Assembly (NCBI GenBank): GCA_016779445.1
Contig: JADHNP010000012.1
Span: 1 to 45,526, forward strand
Length of the DNA stretch: 45,526 bases
From: Luminiphilus sp.
GTDB taxonomy: Bacteria; Pseudomonadota; Gammaproteobacteria; Pseudomonadales; Halieaceae
Direction of reading: 5' to 3'
In this document: positions 16,643 to 26,603 of the stretch, in pieces
How positions within the stretch are numbered: the first letter of the stretch is position 1
Layout: every line of letters begins with the position of its first letter
The notes under the pieces: model-generated
Told to the model about the DNA's origin: nothing
The model's input: only the letters and a program-made list of their open reading frames with translations
Databases searched by the model: none
Made by a program: the position numbers and the translations under genes

Positions 16643-18268
16643 GTGAATCTTTACGAAGGGGCCGAGCTACAGAAAACGGCTGCCAATTTTGCGCCATTGA
16701 CGCCGGTCTCTGCGCTTAAGCGCACTGAACGAATCTATCCGGATAGTCCGGCACAGATTCATGGCCGTATCCGCCGCGACTGGGCAGAGGTGGCTGATCG
16801 CTGTAAACGCCTTGCGTCGGCCTTATCTGAGCGCGGTGTTCGCAAGGGCGACACAGTTGCGCTCATTGCGCCGAATATCCCCGAAGCACTGGAGTGCGCG
16901 TTGGCGATACCGATGCTGGGTGCGGTACTCAACGCCAACAATGTGCGACTTGATGCGGCCACACTGGGTTATATCCTCGCTCATGGTGAGGCCAAGGTAC
17001 TTCTCGTTGATACTGAATTTTCCGCGTTGGCTCAGGAGGCGGTAACGCTGTCAGGTCGGGATCTGCTGATTGTCGATATAGAAGATCCCGAAGGCCCGGG
17101 CGGCGAGCGGATTGGCGCGTTGACTTACGACGCGCTGCTGGCAGAGGGGGTGCCAGAATTTCCCTATGCACCACCCGATGATGAATGGGACGCATTAGCT
17201 CTCAATTACACCTCTGGGACGACCGGGCAGCCGAAAGGCGTGGTGTATTCACACAGAGGCGCCTGGACGAATGCGGTGAATAATGTCGTGACCTGGGAGA
17301 TGCCGCATCACCCTGTGTATCTATGGACATTGCCGCTCTTCCATTGCAATGGCTGGTGCTTCCCCTGGACGATAACGCTGCTCGCTGGGACCCATGTTTT
17401 TTTGCGTAGCCCCTCAGCTGCGGGTATCTATCAGGCCTTCGCTAACCAGAGGGTCACGCATCTGTGTGGCGCGCCAATTATCATGTCGATGATTGCTAAC
17501 GCCGACGAGACGGAGCGATCAGATTTTAGTCAGACCGTCCGGATGATGACGGCGGCGGCTCCGCCCCCGCCACAGACGATTCTGGCGATGGAGCGAATGG
17601 GTATTTCAATTACTCATGTTTACGGATTAACAGAGGTCTATGGCCCCGCAGTGGTCTGCGCCAACAAGGCGAGCTGGTCCTCCTTGAGTGCCGAGGAACA
17701 AGCTAAGCTAAAGGCGCGTCAAGGCGTGGCATACGAGCTCCAGGAAGATGTTCTGGTGTTGGACCCGACCACCCGATTACCTGTTCCCTGGGATGGTGAA
17801 ACCCAAGGGGAGGTTGCGTTCCGCGGCAACATTGTTATGAAGGGTTATTTCAAACAGCTTGCGGCGACCGAGGAGGCTTTTGCGGACGGTTGGTTCTGGT
17901 CGGGTGATCTCGCGGTGCAGCATCCGGATGGTTATATTGAAATTAGGGATCGCTCCAAGGACATTATTATTTCTGGTGGCGAGAACATCTCGTCAATCGA
18001 AGTTGAGAATGCCATCTACAGCCACCCGGACGTGCTGTGTGCTGCAGTCGTTGCTCTGCCCGACGAAAAATGGGGAGAGGTGCCGTGCGCGTTCGTTGAG
18101 CTAACTGAAGGCAGCGATGTTACGGAGACAGAGCTGATCGCGCACGCCCGTAATCATCTTGCCGGGTTTAAGCGACCTAAGCGGGTGATCATAGCGCCAC
18201 TGCCAAAAACCTCGACCGGGAAAATTCGTAAAAACGAACTTCGTGAACGGGTGCGCTCACTAGATTGA
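16643..18268 (+). CDS. AMP-dependent acyl-CoA ligase (possible DmdB)
   Basis: The 541-residue adenylate-forming enzyme has the P-loop YTSGTTGQPKGV, the A5 motif YGLTEVYGP, the A7 region WFWSGDLAV, RDRSKDIIISGGENISSIE and the C-terminal catalytic lysine region PKTSTGKIRK. It activates a carboxylic acid to its CoA thioester via acyl-AMP. GTG at 16643 is preceded by GAGGA at good spacing; the frame runs back to 16625. Size and sequence style fit the medium/short-chain group that contains 3-methylmercaptopropionyl-CoA ligase DmdB. The convergent DmdA-like gene makes that role attractive, but paralogues with other substrates are common. Confidence 0.88.
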   Translation: MNLYEGAELQKTAANFAPLTPVSALKRTERIYPDSPAQIHGRIRRDWAEVADRCKRLASALSERGVRKGDTVALIAPNIPEALECALAIPMLGAVLNANNVRLDAATLGYILAHGEAKVLLVDTEFSALAQEAVTLSGRDLLIVDIEDPEGPGGERIGALTYDALLAEGVPEFPYAPPDDEWDALALNYTSGTTGQPKGVVYSHRGAWTNAVNNVVTWEMPHHPVYLWTLPLFHCNGWCFPWTITLLAGTHVFLRSPSAAGIYQAFANQRVTHLCGAPIIMSMIANADETERSDFSQTVRMMTAAAPPPPQTILAMERMGISITHVYGLTEVYGPAVVCANKASWSSLSAEEQAKLKARQGVAYELQEDVLVLDPTTRLPVPWDGETQGEVAFRGNIVMKGYFKQLAATEEAFADGWFWSGDLAVQHPDGYIEIRDRSKDIIISGGENISSIEVENAIYSHPDVLCAAVVALPDEKWGEVPCAFVELTEGSDVTETELIAHARNHLAGFKRPKRVIIAPLPKTSTGKIRKNELRERVRSLD

Positions 18269-18272
18269 TGGC

Positions 18273-18291
18273 ACTGCGCAGCAGCGCAAGT
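18273..18291. terminator. short hairpin between convergent genes
   Basis: ACTGCGC-AGCA-GCGCAAGT folds into a 7-pair stem with one bulged A and a 4-base loop, 5 bases after the acyl-CoA ligase stop. It lies in the 89-bp gap facing the DmdA-like gene. No U run follows, so this is a weak terminator candidate. Confidence 0.3.
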
Positions 18292-18357
18292 TGATCATCA
18301 CAAGTGACGACAACGTAATCCAACCGTTTGGACCGCGACAGCTTTGCGGATCAACGA

Positions 18358-19512
18358 TTACCCAGCGCCCGAGGTAATACGCTTTTTGGGGTCGTAAAAT
18401 GGCTTGGGCACTATGGTCGCCGAGCGTCGTTCGCCGGACATCTCGACAATAAATTTGGTGCCGACTTCAGCACTGTCAGTCGAGATCATGGCGAGCGCAA
18501 TATTCTGCTTTAGCCGAGGTGAGTAGACCGCTGAGGTCACTTTTCCCACGGCTGTGTTATCTGCCGTTACTAGCCAAAATTCGGTGTTAGGTCCGGGCAG
18601 AGGTTCCCCCTCAATGACAAGGCCGACCTGAGACCGAGCGACACCTGACTGTTTGATGTCACGGAGCGCCGCTTTGCCAATAAAGTCAGCGGGCATCTCA
18701 AGGTCTACTAATCGGTCTAAGCCAAGCTCAAACGGATTGGTTTCGTCGTCCATATCTGCATGATACGAGAGCATTCCGCCCTCTATCCGCCTTATTGAGG
18801 AGGTGTGCCCCGGCTTGAGCCCCAGCGGTTCTCCAACGGCCATGAGCTTTTCCCACAGGGCATCCCCCTGACCGCCATCCAGAAGATATATTTCGTAACC
18901 TAACTCGCTCGACCATCCCGTTCGGGAGATAACCAAGGGAATCCCGTCGAGCTCAAAGTGATCAAACCAGTAATATTTCAGATCACGAATACGCGCGCCA
19001 AAGAGCGCCTCCATAATGTCGCCGCTCTTTGGTCCCTGAAGTTGCAAGGGCGACACGTCGGGTTCACTAATTTTGATTTGAAGACCTGAATGAGTAGCCA
19101 CTCCCAGCGCCCACAACAGGACATCACTGTCGGCGAGAGAGAGCCAAAAACGATCTTCCGCCAAACGCAGCAAAACCGGATCGTTGATGATCCCGCCATC
19201 AGCGTTGGTGATCAGCACATACTTGCATTGACCCACAGCACACTCGGAGAGGTTCCGCGGCGTCAGTAATTGGGTGAATTGGGCCGCATCCGGGCCAGTG
19301 ATTTCAACCTGCCGTTCAACCGCGACGTCGCATAGGATCGCGTCGTTCACGAGGTTCCAAAAATTTTGCTCCGGATTGCCAAATGAACGCGGAATATACA
19401 TGTGGTTATAGACCGAGAAATCGGTCGCTCCCCAACGCACCGTTGCATCGAAGTAAGGGGATTTGCGGATTTGTGTGCCGAAGCCGAAGGTTTTTACGGG
19501 TGAGCGGGACAT
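18358..19512 (-). CDS. dmdA: DmdA-like DMSP demethylase / GcvT-fold methyltransferase
   Basis: The 384-residue protein has the GcvT tetrahydrofolate-binding fold. Blocks I recall from Pelagibacter DmdA are present in order: an early YNHM, VERQVEITGPDA, SLADSDVLLWA, EPDVSPLQLQGPKSGD, SRTGWSSELGYEIY and IRRIEGGMLSYHADMDDETN. DmdA moves a methyl group from dimethylsulfoniopropionate to tetrahydrofolate, giving methylmercaptopropionate. The neighbouring convergent acyl-CoA ligase could take the next step. GcvT-fold paralogues that do not act on DMSP exist, so the substrate needs tree placement. GAGATAAGCT precedes the ATG. Family is firm; DmdA identity is moderate. Confidence 0.7.
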   Translation of the reverse strand: MSRSPVKTFGFGTQIRKSPYFDATVRWGATDFSVYNHMYIPRSFGNPEQNFWNLVNDAILCDVAVERQVEITGPDAAQFTQLLTPRNLSECAVGQCKYVLITNADGGIINDPVLLRLAEDRFWLSLADSDVLLWALGVATHSGLQIKISEPDVSPLQLQGPKSGDIMEALFGARIRDLKYYWFDHFELDGIPLVISRTGWSSELGYEIYLLDGGQGDALWEKLMAVGEPLGLKPGHTSSIRRIEGGMLSYHADMDDETNPFELGLDRLVDLEMPADFIGKAALRDIKQSGVARSQVGLVIEGEPLPGPNTEFWLVTADNTAVGKVTSAVYSPRLKQNIALAMISTDSAEVGTKFIVEMSGERRSATIVPKPFYDPKKRITSGAG

Positions 19513-19715
19513 AGCTTATCTCTACAGTAACTGGTCGGAACCGACAGCTCGTCAGCGCCGCGGAACTTGGACATGCTCAGAATCCGGCGTTATACACGCT
19601 TTTTTAAGCACTGAATACTAAAATAGAGGGCCGATTTCTTGAGATTTCAGCGGCGTTTACATTGCCGAAAAACAATCCATTCTCATGTTGGTGCCGTATC
19701 GGGTTCGCATTCTGC

Positions 19716-19733
19716 AAAGTACCCAAAAGTACC
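19716..19733. repeat. 10-bp-spaced direct repeat before SulP gene
   Basis: AAAGTACC occurs at 19716-19723 and 19726-19733, one helical turn apart, 15 bases before the SulP start. It could be an activator site or chance. The rest of the 236-bp divergent gap shows nothing I can name. Confidence 0.2.
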
Positions 19734-19748
19734 TAAGTCGGTAGCCTC

Positions 19749-21224
19749 ATGACAAATATCCGCCAAGAGTGGTTCTCCAACATACGCAGCGACCTTTTGG
19801 CCGGGCTGGTGGTGGCGCTGGCGCTGATCCCTGAAGCGATTGCCTTCTCTATTATTGCCGGCGTGGATCCGCGTGTGGGTCTCTATGCCTCGTTTTGCAT
19901 TGCTGTGGTTATCGCCTTTGCCGGGGGCAGGCCGGGAATGATTTCTGCAGCGACTGGCGCGATGGCGCTATTGATGGTTACGTTGGTGCGGGAGCATGGC
20001 CTGCAATATTTGTTTGCGGCAACGGTGCTCACCGGAGTACTGCAGATCATTGCTGGTTGGATCCGATTGGGTGAGCTCATGCGCTTCGTGTCGCGCTCTG
20101 TGGTCACGGGTTTTGTAAACGCGTTGGCCATTCTCATTTTTATGGCCCAATTACCCGAACTGATCGATGTACCCTATGCGGTGTATGTTATGGCCGGCGC
20201 GGGTCTGGCGATTATTTATGGTTTACCGTACGTCACGAGGATGGTGCCGTCACCACTGGTCGCGATTGTATTGCTGACTGCTGTTTCGATCTATTTTGGT
20301 ATTGATGTTCGCACCGTGGGTGATATGGGAGATTTGCCCTCAACACTGCCTGTCTTCTTGGTTCCTGACATTCCTCTCAACTTGGAGACGCTGCAAATAG
20401 TCCTTCCCTACGCCGCAACATTGATGGTGGTGGGATTGCTGGAATCCCTTATGACCGCCACGATTGTCGATGATCTGACTGATACGTCTAGCAACAAGAG
20501 CCGAGAGTGTGTGGGGCAGGGCGTCGCCAATATCGCAAGTGGTTTTCTGGGAGGCATGGCAGGTTGCGCCATGATTGGTCAGTCGGTGATTAATGTGAAA
20601 TCGGGAGGGCGGGGCCGCCTGTCAACGCTCAGTGCAGGGATCTTCTTGCTTCTGCTGTTGTTATTTTTCAGTGACTGGGTCCGTCAGATACCGATGGCGG
20701 CACTGGTGGCGGTTATGGTCATGGTGTCCATTGGCACCTTCAACTGGGACTCTATCCGCAACCTTCGTACTCATCCGCGGAGCTCCAGTGTCGTCATGGT
20801 GGCGACGGTAATCGTCACGGTGGCGACCCATGATCTGGCGCAGGGTGTGCTGTCGGGGGTGTTGTTATCTGGCTTCTTTTTTGCACATAAAGTGGGCCGC
20901 ATTCTCATTGTGAAATCACAGTCTGGTGATGAAGGTCGTCTCAGAACGTACACGGTGCTGGGCCAGGTATTTTTTGCCAGTGCTGATCGCTTTAATCAGT
21001 CGTTTGACTACAAAGAGGTGATAGAAAAAGTGCGAATTGATGTCAGTCGGGCCCATTTTTGGGATATCACCGCTGTTAGCGCACTCGATAAGGTGGTCCT
21101 CAAGTTTCGTCGTGAGGGCGCCGATGTCGAGGTGATTGGATTAAATGAAGCCAGCGCCACGATGGTTGATCGCTTTGCGCTACACGACAAAGCTGAAACT
21201 GACGATCTGTTGCTACCGCACTGA
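19749..21224 (+). CDS. SulP family anion transporter with STAS domain
   Basis: The 491-residue protein shows the SLC26/SulP layout: an N-terminal cytoplasmic start, [20 protein letters not shown], about ten to twelve membrane segments, and a C-terminal STAS domain (about 390-491; [20 protein letters not shown]). Such proteins carry sulfate, bicarbonate or dicarboxylates with Na+ or H+. The short STAS and the pairing with a universal stress protein gene 9 bases downstream are typical of BicA-like members, but substrate cannot be fixed. Confidence 0.9.
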   Translation: MTNIRQEWFSNIRSDLLAGLVVALALIPEAIAFSIIAGVDPRVGLYASFCIAVVIAFAGGRPGMISAATGAMALLMVTLVREHGLQYLFAATVLTGVLQIIAGWIRLGELMRFVSRSVVTGFVNALAILIFMAQLPELIDVPYAVYVMAGAGLAIIYGLPYVTRMVPSPLVAIVLLTAVSIYFGIDVRTVGDMGDLPSTLPVFLVPDIPLNLETLQIVLPYAATLMVVGLLESLMTATIVDDLTDTSSNKSRECVGQGVANIASGFLGGMAGCAMIGQSVINVKSGGRGRLSTLSAGIFLLLLLLFFSDWVRQIPMAALVAVMVMVSIGTFNWDSIRNLRTHPRSSSVVMVATVIVTVATHDLAQGVLSGVLLSGFFFAHKVGRILIVKSQSGDEGRLRTYTVLGQVFFASADRFNQSFDYKEVIEKVRIDVSRAHFWDITAVSALDKVVLKFRREGADVEVIGLNEASATMVDRFALHDKAETDDLLLPH

Positions 21225-21233
21225 CCTAAATCT

Positions 21234-22100
21234 ATGAATCAGCCAAAGAAAATTCTTGCCTGTGTTGATCAATCTCCCTATGCCGATTATGTCGCTGATT
21301 ACAGTGCTTGGGCCGCACGCAGATTTTCGCTGCCCCTGGAGCTGCTACATATCATTGACCGCCATCCCGAAATCGCGACCAGCGACGATCATAGTGGTGC
21401 GATCGGCTTTGATGCGCAGGAAAACCTGCTGAACCGACTAACTGAGGAGGAGGGGCAACGATCTCGTGAGATCCGCGAGCGCGGTCGTGTTTTTCTCAAC
21501 GGCTTAAAACAACGGTGTGAGCGGGCCGGAACGGACGATGTGGATATTCGGCAGCGTTACGGACAACTTTTAGACACACTGGATGAGCAACAGCGGGATG
21601 TTGCGCTATACGTATTGGGTCGACGCGGCCGCTCAGCAGCGCACACCCAACGTGATTTGGGTCGACACGTTGAGCGCATCAGTCGCAAGATTCAGCGACC
21701 TATCCTCACGGTTGCCAGCGAATTTTCTGAGCCAAAAAGCCTACTGGTAGCCTATGACGGGAAGCGTATGACCCGGGGTTGTATTACCTTGATTGCGGGT
21801 AACGCCGCCCTTGCGGACTTGCCCGTGCACGTAGTGATGTCAGGTAAGCAAACTAATGAATCAGAGAAACAGCTTCATTGGGCCACAGAAACTTTGGTGC
21901 TTGGGGGTTTTTCGGTGGAGACCGCTTATTTGCCCGGTGACCCTGAGCAACAAATTATGCGGGTGCTCAATGACCGTGAAATCGACATTCTGGTCATGGG
22001 TGCCTACAGCCAATCTCCGCTAAGAAGCCTGTTCTTTGGCAGTAAAACGAACGATCTTCTCAGGGCGTCGCGGGTGCCCACCGTTACGGTACATCTATAA
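21234..22100 (+). CDS. tandem universal stress protein (UspA/UspE type)
   Basis: The 288-residue protein has two Usp domains: the first from KKILACVDQSPYADYVADY to about 165, the second from KSLLVAYDGKRMTRG to the end. The second keeps an ATP-binding-like loop, MGAYSQSPLRSLFFGSKTND. It is soluble, follows the SulP gene by 9 bases and is surely in the same operon. In known SulP-Usp pairs the Usp is thought to modulate transport or stress response; this is inference here. Confidence 0.88.
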   Translation: MNQPKKILACVDQSPYADYVADYSAWAARRFSLPLELLHIIDRHPEIATSDDHSGAIGFDAQENLLNRLTEEEGQRSREIRERGRVFLNGLKQRCERAGTDDVDIRQRYGQLLDTLDEQQRDVALYVLGRRGRSAAHTQRDLGRHVERISRKIQRPILTVASEFSEPKSLLVAYDGKRMTRGCITLIAGNAALADLPVHVVMSGKQTNESEKQLHWATETLVLGGFSVETAYLPGDPEQQIMRVLNDREIDILVMGAYSQSPLRSLFFGSKTNDLLRASRVPTVTVHL

Positions 22101-22111
22101 AAGTACTGAGC

Positions 22112-22552
22112 CTAACCCGCGGCTTTAAGCAATTTAAAAAAAGCCAGCTGACTGCTGAACCAGTTGCTGTGCTTTGGAAGCGCATCTTGGATATCCGTTT
22201 TGCGGGTCCCATAGAACACGTGCATGGCGCTTTCGGGTAGCGCATTTGGGTCGGTGAAGTTTTGCGCAGTAATGAAGGCGTAACCTTTGCCATCCTTACC
22301 CATTTTCGCCATCACCGGTTTGTGGCAGTGATCACAGATGCCACGATCAATCGCTACAAAGCGCTTGTACTTACCATAACTCACCGCCTGATCAGGCATT
22401 GTGACGTCGTTCAGCTTGAACAACACAACATCGGCAAATGGCGCGTCGTACTTTTTCTGACAAATAGTGCAGTGACAAAAAAAACGAACAATAGGCTCGC
22501 CACTGACCGAGAATTGATTAACGCCGCAAGGACATTGGCAGGCTTGTTCCAT
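22112..22552 (-). CDS. GFA-family zinc protein
   Basis: The 146-residue protein has the paired zinc-cysteine motifs of the GFA (glutathione-dependent formaldehyde-activating) fold: CQCPCG near the N-terminus, FFCHCTICQKKY, and CDHCHKPV. Members are often named S-(hydroxymethyl)glutathione synthases, though most have unknown substrates. It converges on the Usp gene with an 11-base gap. Formaldehyde from demethylation would fit the neighbourhood, but that is only a suggestion. Confidence 0.83.
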   Translation of the reverse strand: MEQACQCPCGVNQFSVSGEPIVRFFCHCTICQKKYDAPFADVVLFKLNDVTMPDQAVSYGKYKRFVAIDRGICDHCHKPVMAKMGKDGKGYAFITAQNFTDPNALPESAMHVFYGTRKTDIQDALPKHSNWFSSQLAFFKLLKAAG

Positions 22553-22740
22553 GAGTCAGTTGGTACTCTTGTAGCGAGAGATGAGTTTTGAGTATGCCAC
22601 CACTGCACAGCAAGAGGTGACTGACGGCGCGGTTTTTGATCTCGGCAAGCTCATCTGGGTCTGCAAGCCAAGAAAATGTCGAAGGAGTATCCTCTCTCTA
22701 TTGAAAATCAGTTTCGGTATATCCGGGGCAGGAGTTTCCC

Positions 22741-24513
22741 ATGAGACCTCGAAAATTATTTTTGTTGCTCGCGCTTCTGGCGCTCTTGACGGCTTGCCGG
22801 GATGCCGCAGTCAGTCCGCGCGATGCCAGCTCTGAGACTCATCCGGCTGTCGACCTTGTGATCCACAACGCGCGCATTTATACGGTGAATCAGCATCAGC
22901 CGTGGTCACAAGCGGTGGCAATTAAAAATGGTAAGTTTGTTCGGCTTGGCAAAGATTCGGAACTCGCGGCACTCCCGGCGCGCCGACGACTAGATTTACA
23001 ACAGCGATTGCTTCTGCCAGCAATGGTCGATGGCCACTCTCATCCAGGTTATGTCAGCGTTGAGGATTTTGGCGAGGTAAACGGAGAAACACCCGAAGCG
23101 CTATTGTCATCGGTAAAAAAATACGCCGATCAACACCCTGAACAAAAATGGCTGCGTTTGTGTTGCTGGCCTACGACGATGTTTGTGAACGGAGATCAGG
23201 GACCCAAAAAGGAAGTGCTCGATGCGATCCTGCCAGATCGTTTGGTGTGGTTCGAAAGCGAGACCGCGCACGATTTCTGGTTGAATTCTGCTGCCTTGGC
23301 GGAGCTTGGTGTGTCGCGTAAGACACCCGACCCAAAACCCGGGTTGGCAATGTATGCGCGAGATAAAAATGGTGATCCAACCGGCTGGGTAAAAGAGGGA
23401 GCGGGAGTGCAACATTTTTCCACTCAGTTTGCCTTGTCTACGCCCGATCATATTAAACGGCACAAAGATCGAGTTGCTGACATCCTGCAGCATATGAGCA
23501 AACACGGTTTAACGGCCATTTTTGACGCGGGTAATAAAGGCTACGGTGATCATGTTTACGACGTGATCGCCACCTTGGAGAGAGAAGGTAGACTTCCTCT
23601 CCGGTACTTTGGGACTTACCAAATCTTTACCCCCGAGCGCGCTAAGATCGCGGTAGATGAAGTAAAGCGCTACCAACGAGAATATGGCGGTGAGCTGTTG
23701 CGCTTTAATTCGGTGAAGCTTTTTATGGACGGAATCAGCGCGAACCAGTCGGCGTCCTATACGCGCCCGTATCTGGGGAGCAATATTGCCAGCGAGCCAT
23801 TACTTACCACAGAAGAGTTGACCGCTCTTTTGTTGCGATTACACGAAGAGCGTTTGGATCTCATGGTGCATAGCATCGGTGATCGAGCAACACGGACGGT
23901 ATTGGATGCGGTTCAGGCCGCCCGCTCAGTGGTTCAAGATGACTTTTATCCGCGAGTAACAGTGGCTCATCTCGCGCTTGTTGATCCTGTCGATATCCCG
24001 CGGATCAGCGCACTGGGAGTGGTGGCAAATTTTTCGCCTTGGTGGTTTGGAGTGGAGTCGAGCTCAGTTGTCTCAGACCTTCTGGGCAAAGAAAGATATA
24101 ACGCGATGTATCCTGCGAGATCCGTGTTCGAGAGTGGCGCAACCGTTACCTTTTCCAGTGATGAGTGGTGGGGTGGAGACATGTTGCCCACTTATCTGAG
24201 TCCGTATCTGGGGATGCAGACCGGCCACACTCGTCAATACCCGAAGGAGTGGTGGCAGACAGCAGATGATGGTGTTCGGTTGCCTGCCTCGGAACGCCTC
24301 ACTTTGGAGCAACTGGTGACAGGTTATACACGACACGGTGCTTATCAGCTTCGATTGGAGGATCAACTCGGTTCAGTTGAAGTGGGTAAGGCGGCCGATT
24401 TTATTGTGCTAGATCAGGATCTCTTCACTATGAAACCCGATGAGATCTGGCGGTTGCAACCTTCACTGGTAGTTATGGAGGGTAAAGTGATGCAGGGAGC
24501 CTATCCGGAGTGA
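22741..24513 (+). CDS. YtcJ-like amidohydrolase lipoprotein
   Basis: The 590-residue protein has a lipoprotein signal (FLLLALLALLTAC, Cys19 acylated), then an amidohydrolase-3 domain. It begins VDLVIHNARIYTVNQHQPW and contains the metal motif MVDGHSHPGY, a later His in LMVHSIGDRATR and the C-terminal KAADFIVLDQDL. This family hydrolyses C-N bonds in amides or ureas with a dinuclear metal site. Export to a membrane surface suggests scavenging of external N-substituted compounds. GGCAGGAG lies at good spacing before the ATG. Substrate unknown. Confidence 0.87.
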   Translation: MRPRKLFLLLALLALLTACRDAAVSPRDASSETHPAVDLVIHNARIYTVNQHQPWSQAVAIKNGKFVRLGKDSELAALPARRRLDLQQRLLLPAMVDGHSHPGYVSVEDFGEVNGETPEALLSSVKKYADQHPEQKWLRLCCWPTTMFVNGDQGPKKEVLDAILPDRLVWFESETAHDFWLNSAALAELGVSRKTPDPKPGLAMYARDKNGDPTGWVKEGAGVQHFSTQFALSTPDHIKRHKDRVADILQHMSKHGLTAIFDAGNKGYGDHVYDVIATLEREGRLPLRYFGTYQIFTPERAKIAVDEVKRYQREYGGELLRFNSVKLFMDGISANQSASYTRPYLGSNIASEPLLTTEELTALLLRLHEERLDLMVHSIGDRATRTVLDAVQAARSVVQDDFYPRVTVAHLALVDPVDIPRISALGVVANFSPWWFGVESSSVVSDLLGKERYNAMYPARSVFESGATVTFSSDEWWGGDMLPTYLSPYLGMQTGHTRQYPKEWWQTADDGVRLPASERLTLEQLVTGYTRHGAYQLRLEDQLGSVEVGKAADFIVLDQDLFTMKPDEIWRLQPSLVVMEGKVMQGAYPE

Positions 24514-24514
24514 G

Positions 24515-24607
24515 CGGTATCAGCCTTGGCATCTGCTTAGGATCCGCTCGACAGCAAACGCCTATCGTCCGACGACGTTAAGGTGTCTTGGGTAAGCGTT
24601 GATACCG
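24515..24607. repeat. 8-bp inverted repeat flanking a convergent gap
   Basis: CGGTATCA (24515-24522) and TGATACCG (24600-24607) are perfect inverted arms 77 bases apart, bracketing the gap between the amidohydrolase and the SpdH-like gene. A long-range stem or chance are both possible; no target-site duplication or transposase is present. Confidence 0.2.
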
Positions 24608-24619
24608 AAGTTTGATTAT

Positions 24620-26515
24620 TCACGGACTATCCGACAATTCTCTGATCGCCCGATGCGCCTGATCGATGGCGACATGCGTATAGGCGGAAGCGCCGGCATC
24701 GGCATTGGCGATTGCAATCGAACCAAAGGGTTGTCGAGCAATTTGATGTGGCGCTTTCCCGGGCTCCCACTCAGGATCCCATAGTTGCATATATTCATAG
24801 GCATATCCGTGAGGCCAGCGATTGACGGTAATGGCGAGAATGTCCTCTGCCACATCAAAACCAGCGGGCCCCAGTAATTCATCAAGCACCGTTCGAACTT
24901 CACGTTCAAAATCACTAAATGTTAGATCCAGCAACTGTTGCCGCGAGGCTCTCAACTGACTGCGAATATCGATAGCGTCTTTTGGTGGTGAGATTGAGCC
25001 CCAGAAAACGAGTGAAACGGCCTCACTTGGATTTTCTGAGCGCTCATAACCCCCTGTCGAAATGCCCTTGAATAGAAAAAGTCTGGCGTGAAGTCGACCG
25101 GGACAGGAAATAGCGTCAACGCCCAGTTTGTTCAAAGCCTCACTGTTTCGTATCAGCACGTTGGTCAGAATCATGGGCACTTTAACCTGATACTTGAGGG
25201 CCTCCTTTTGGGCGGTGCCCATTGTTGGGCACAAATAAGGAATGATGCTGTGATAACAGGCCAACACAGCGTGCTGCGATGAAATTCGTCTCAGCTTACC
25301 TGTGGAGGACGCGTAGGTTACTGCTACGCCTTTATCCGTATTCTCCAGCCCGATCACAGTGGAATTGAGACGGAGTCGCACTGAGGCGGCTTCTTCATCT
25401 AATTGTGAGTAGTCAAAGCGAGCCAACGCCACGTTATCTGCGGTCGCTTCGGGCGCGACATGAGGCATCAGCTTAGCGACTATTAAGCGGACTAAACTTG
25501 CGTTGCCATCTGGCCACATTGCAACTGGGTAGCCAGCGCTGTCCTGGCTCCACTCCTCGCCAAATAGGTGCGCGCCAGGATAACCTTCCCAGAGGGCCTC
25601 TCCTGCTGATATCGCGCGCATTTCCAGCCCCCAGGACCCATGCTCCTCTTTGTCGAAAAGTTGCACGGCATCCTCGGTTAAGCCACCGTACTTGCGCAGA
25701 AAATCAGGGTAACTGGTATTTGCCAAAATACGCCCGGCTTTGTCTTCTGACCAACCTTCGAGGGTAGGGCCGCTGCGGTAAAACTGTTTCAGTGAGAGAC
25801 GGCCCGCTTCGGAGATGGGAACGCTATCGATGTCTTCGTCGCTAAGTTGCGCAGACAGGTTAAAGTTTGTGACCAGTCGACTGGTACCATAAGTATCCTG
25901 ATCGAACCACATCGCCGGGCTATTAGGCGCATCCCGCCCATAGGCGAAGGTCATGTTGTCTCGCATGGCCTCGTAGTCAACGTCATGGTCAGCCATAAAT
26001 GTTTTGACGACCTCGCTAAAGCGCCACCATTCCAGGTTGTGGGTACCACCAAGTGACAGCACCATGTCGCCGCTCTGGTGAAACTCGTTACGTTTGGCAT
26101 GACCACCAAAATCATCATGATTTTCGAGTAGTAATATGCGTACCGTCGGTCCGAAACGTTGCTGATAGTAGTGGGCTGCGGCGAGTCCGGAGATTCCTGC
26201 TCCAACAACAATCAGATCGTAATGCTCTGTTATTGGCTCGTCGGTGGTCAAGACAGCTCCGTCTCGTGCTAATGCGTGGGCGATTTCATAAGCACCAGAA
26301 TGTGATCCGCGCATACCGGTTTTTATTGGTGGGTAAGCGATTGCAGAGGTATCGGCGCCACCTTCGTTAGAAGTCATGTGAGGCATAGCACGGCCCTGGG
26401 CAGCCAGCGCGCCAGATTGAAACGCTGCACCGGCAACCACCGCGGCTCCTTGCACAAAGTCCCGTCGGCTTATCGGTCGTTCCATGCCTAATTTTTTATC
26501 CGATTTTTTTTTCAT
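24620..26515 (-). CDS. Tat-exported flavin oxidoreductase, spermidine dehydrogenase-like
   Basis: The 631-residue protein has a near-perfect twin-arginine signal, ISRRDFVQGAAVVAGAA, then GMRGSHSGAYEIAHAL, the FAD-binding YDLIVVGAGISGLAAAHYY and LLENHDDFGGHAKRNEF. The C-terminus (PFGSIAIANADAGASAYTHV) closes the FAD site. The order of these blocks is what I recall of SpdH, which cleaves spermidine oxidatively in the periplasm, and of its many uncharacterised relatives. Polyamine oxidation fits the agmatinase-, PuuA- and PuuB-like genes in the window. An internal start at 26485 would also keep the Tat motif. Fold and export are firm; the substrate is inferred. Confidence 0.82.
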   Translation of the reverse strand: MKKKSDKKLGMERPISRRDFVQGAAVVAGAAFQSGALAAQGRAMPHMTSNEGGADTSAIAYPPIKTGMRGSHSGAYEIAHALARDGAVLTTDEPITEHYDLIVVGAGISGLAAAHYYQQRFGPTVRILLLENHDDFGGHAKRNEFHQSGDMVLSLGGTHNLEWWRFSEVVKTFMADHDVDYEAMRDNMTFAYGRDAPNSPAMWFDQDTYGTSRLVTNFNLSAQLSDEDIDSVPISEAGRLSLKQFYRSGPTLEGWSEDKAGRILANTSYPDFLRKYGGLTEDAVQLFDKEEHGSWGLEMRAISAGEALWEGYPGAHLFGEEWSQDSAGYPVAMWPDGNASLVRLIVAKLMPHVAPEATADNVALARFDYSQLDEEAASVRLRLNSTVIGLENTDKGVAVTYASSTGKLRRISSQHAVLACYHSIIPYLCPTMGTAQKEALKYQVKVPMILTNVLIRNSEALNKLGVDAISCPGRLHARLFLFKGISTGGYERSENPSEAVSLVFWGSISPPKDAIDIRSQLRASRQQLLDLTFSDFEREVRTVLDELLGPAGFDVAEDILAITVNRWPHGYAYEYMQLWDPEWEPGKAPHQIARQPFGSIAIANADAGASAYTHVAIDQAHRAIRELSDSP

Positions 26516-26603
26516 TGCGGTGGCGCCCTTTTTTCTGGATGCAGTTTTTGATGTGTCATTGGCGAGATTTCAGGCTGCTGGGTAATTCACCAGCAGGCAT
26601 CGC

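Noticed and set aside
22581-22835. plus-strand frame of 84 codons overlapping the amidohydrolase start
   Set aside because: Overlaps the strong ribosome site and signal sequence of the amidohydrolase; no family features.
24515-24607. inverted repeat as a mobile-element end pair
   Set aside because: No transposase, no target duplication and only 77 bases between the arms.
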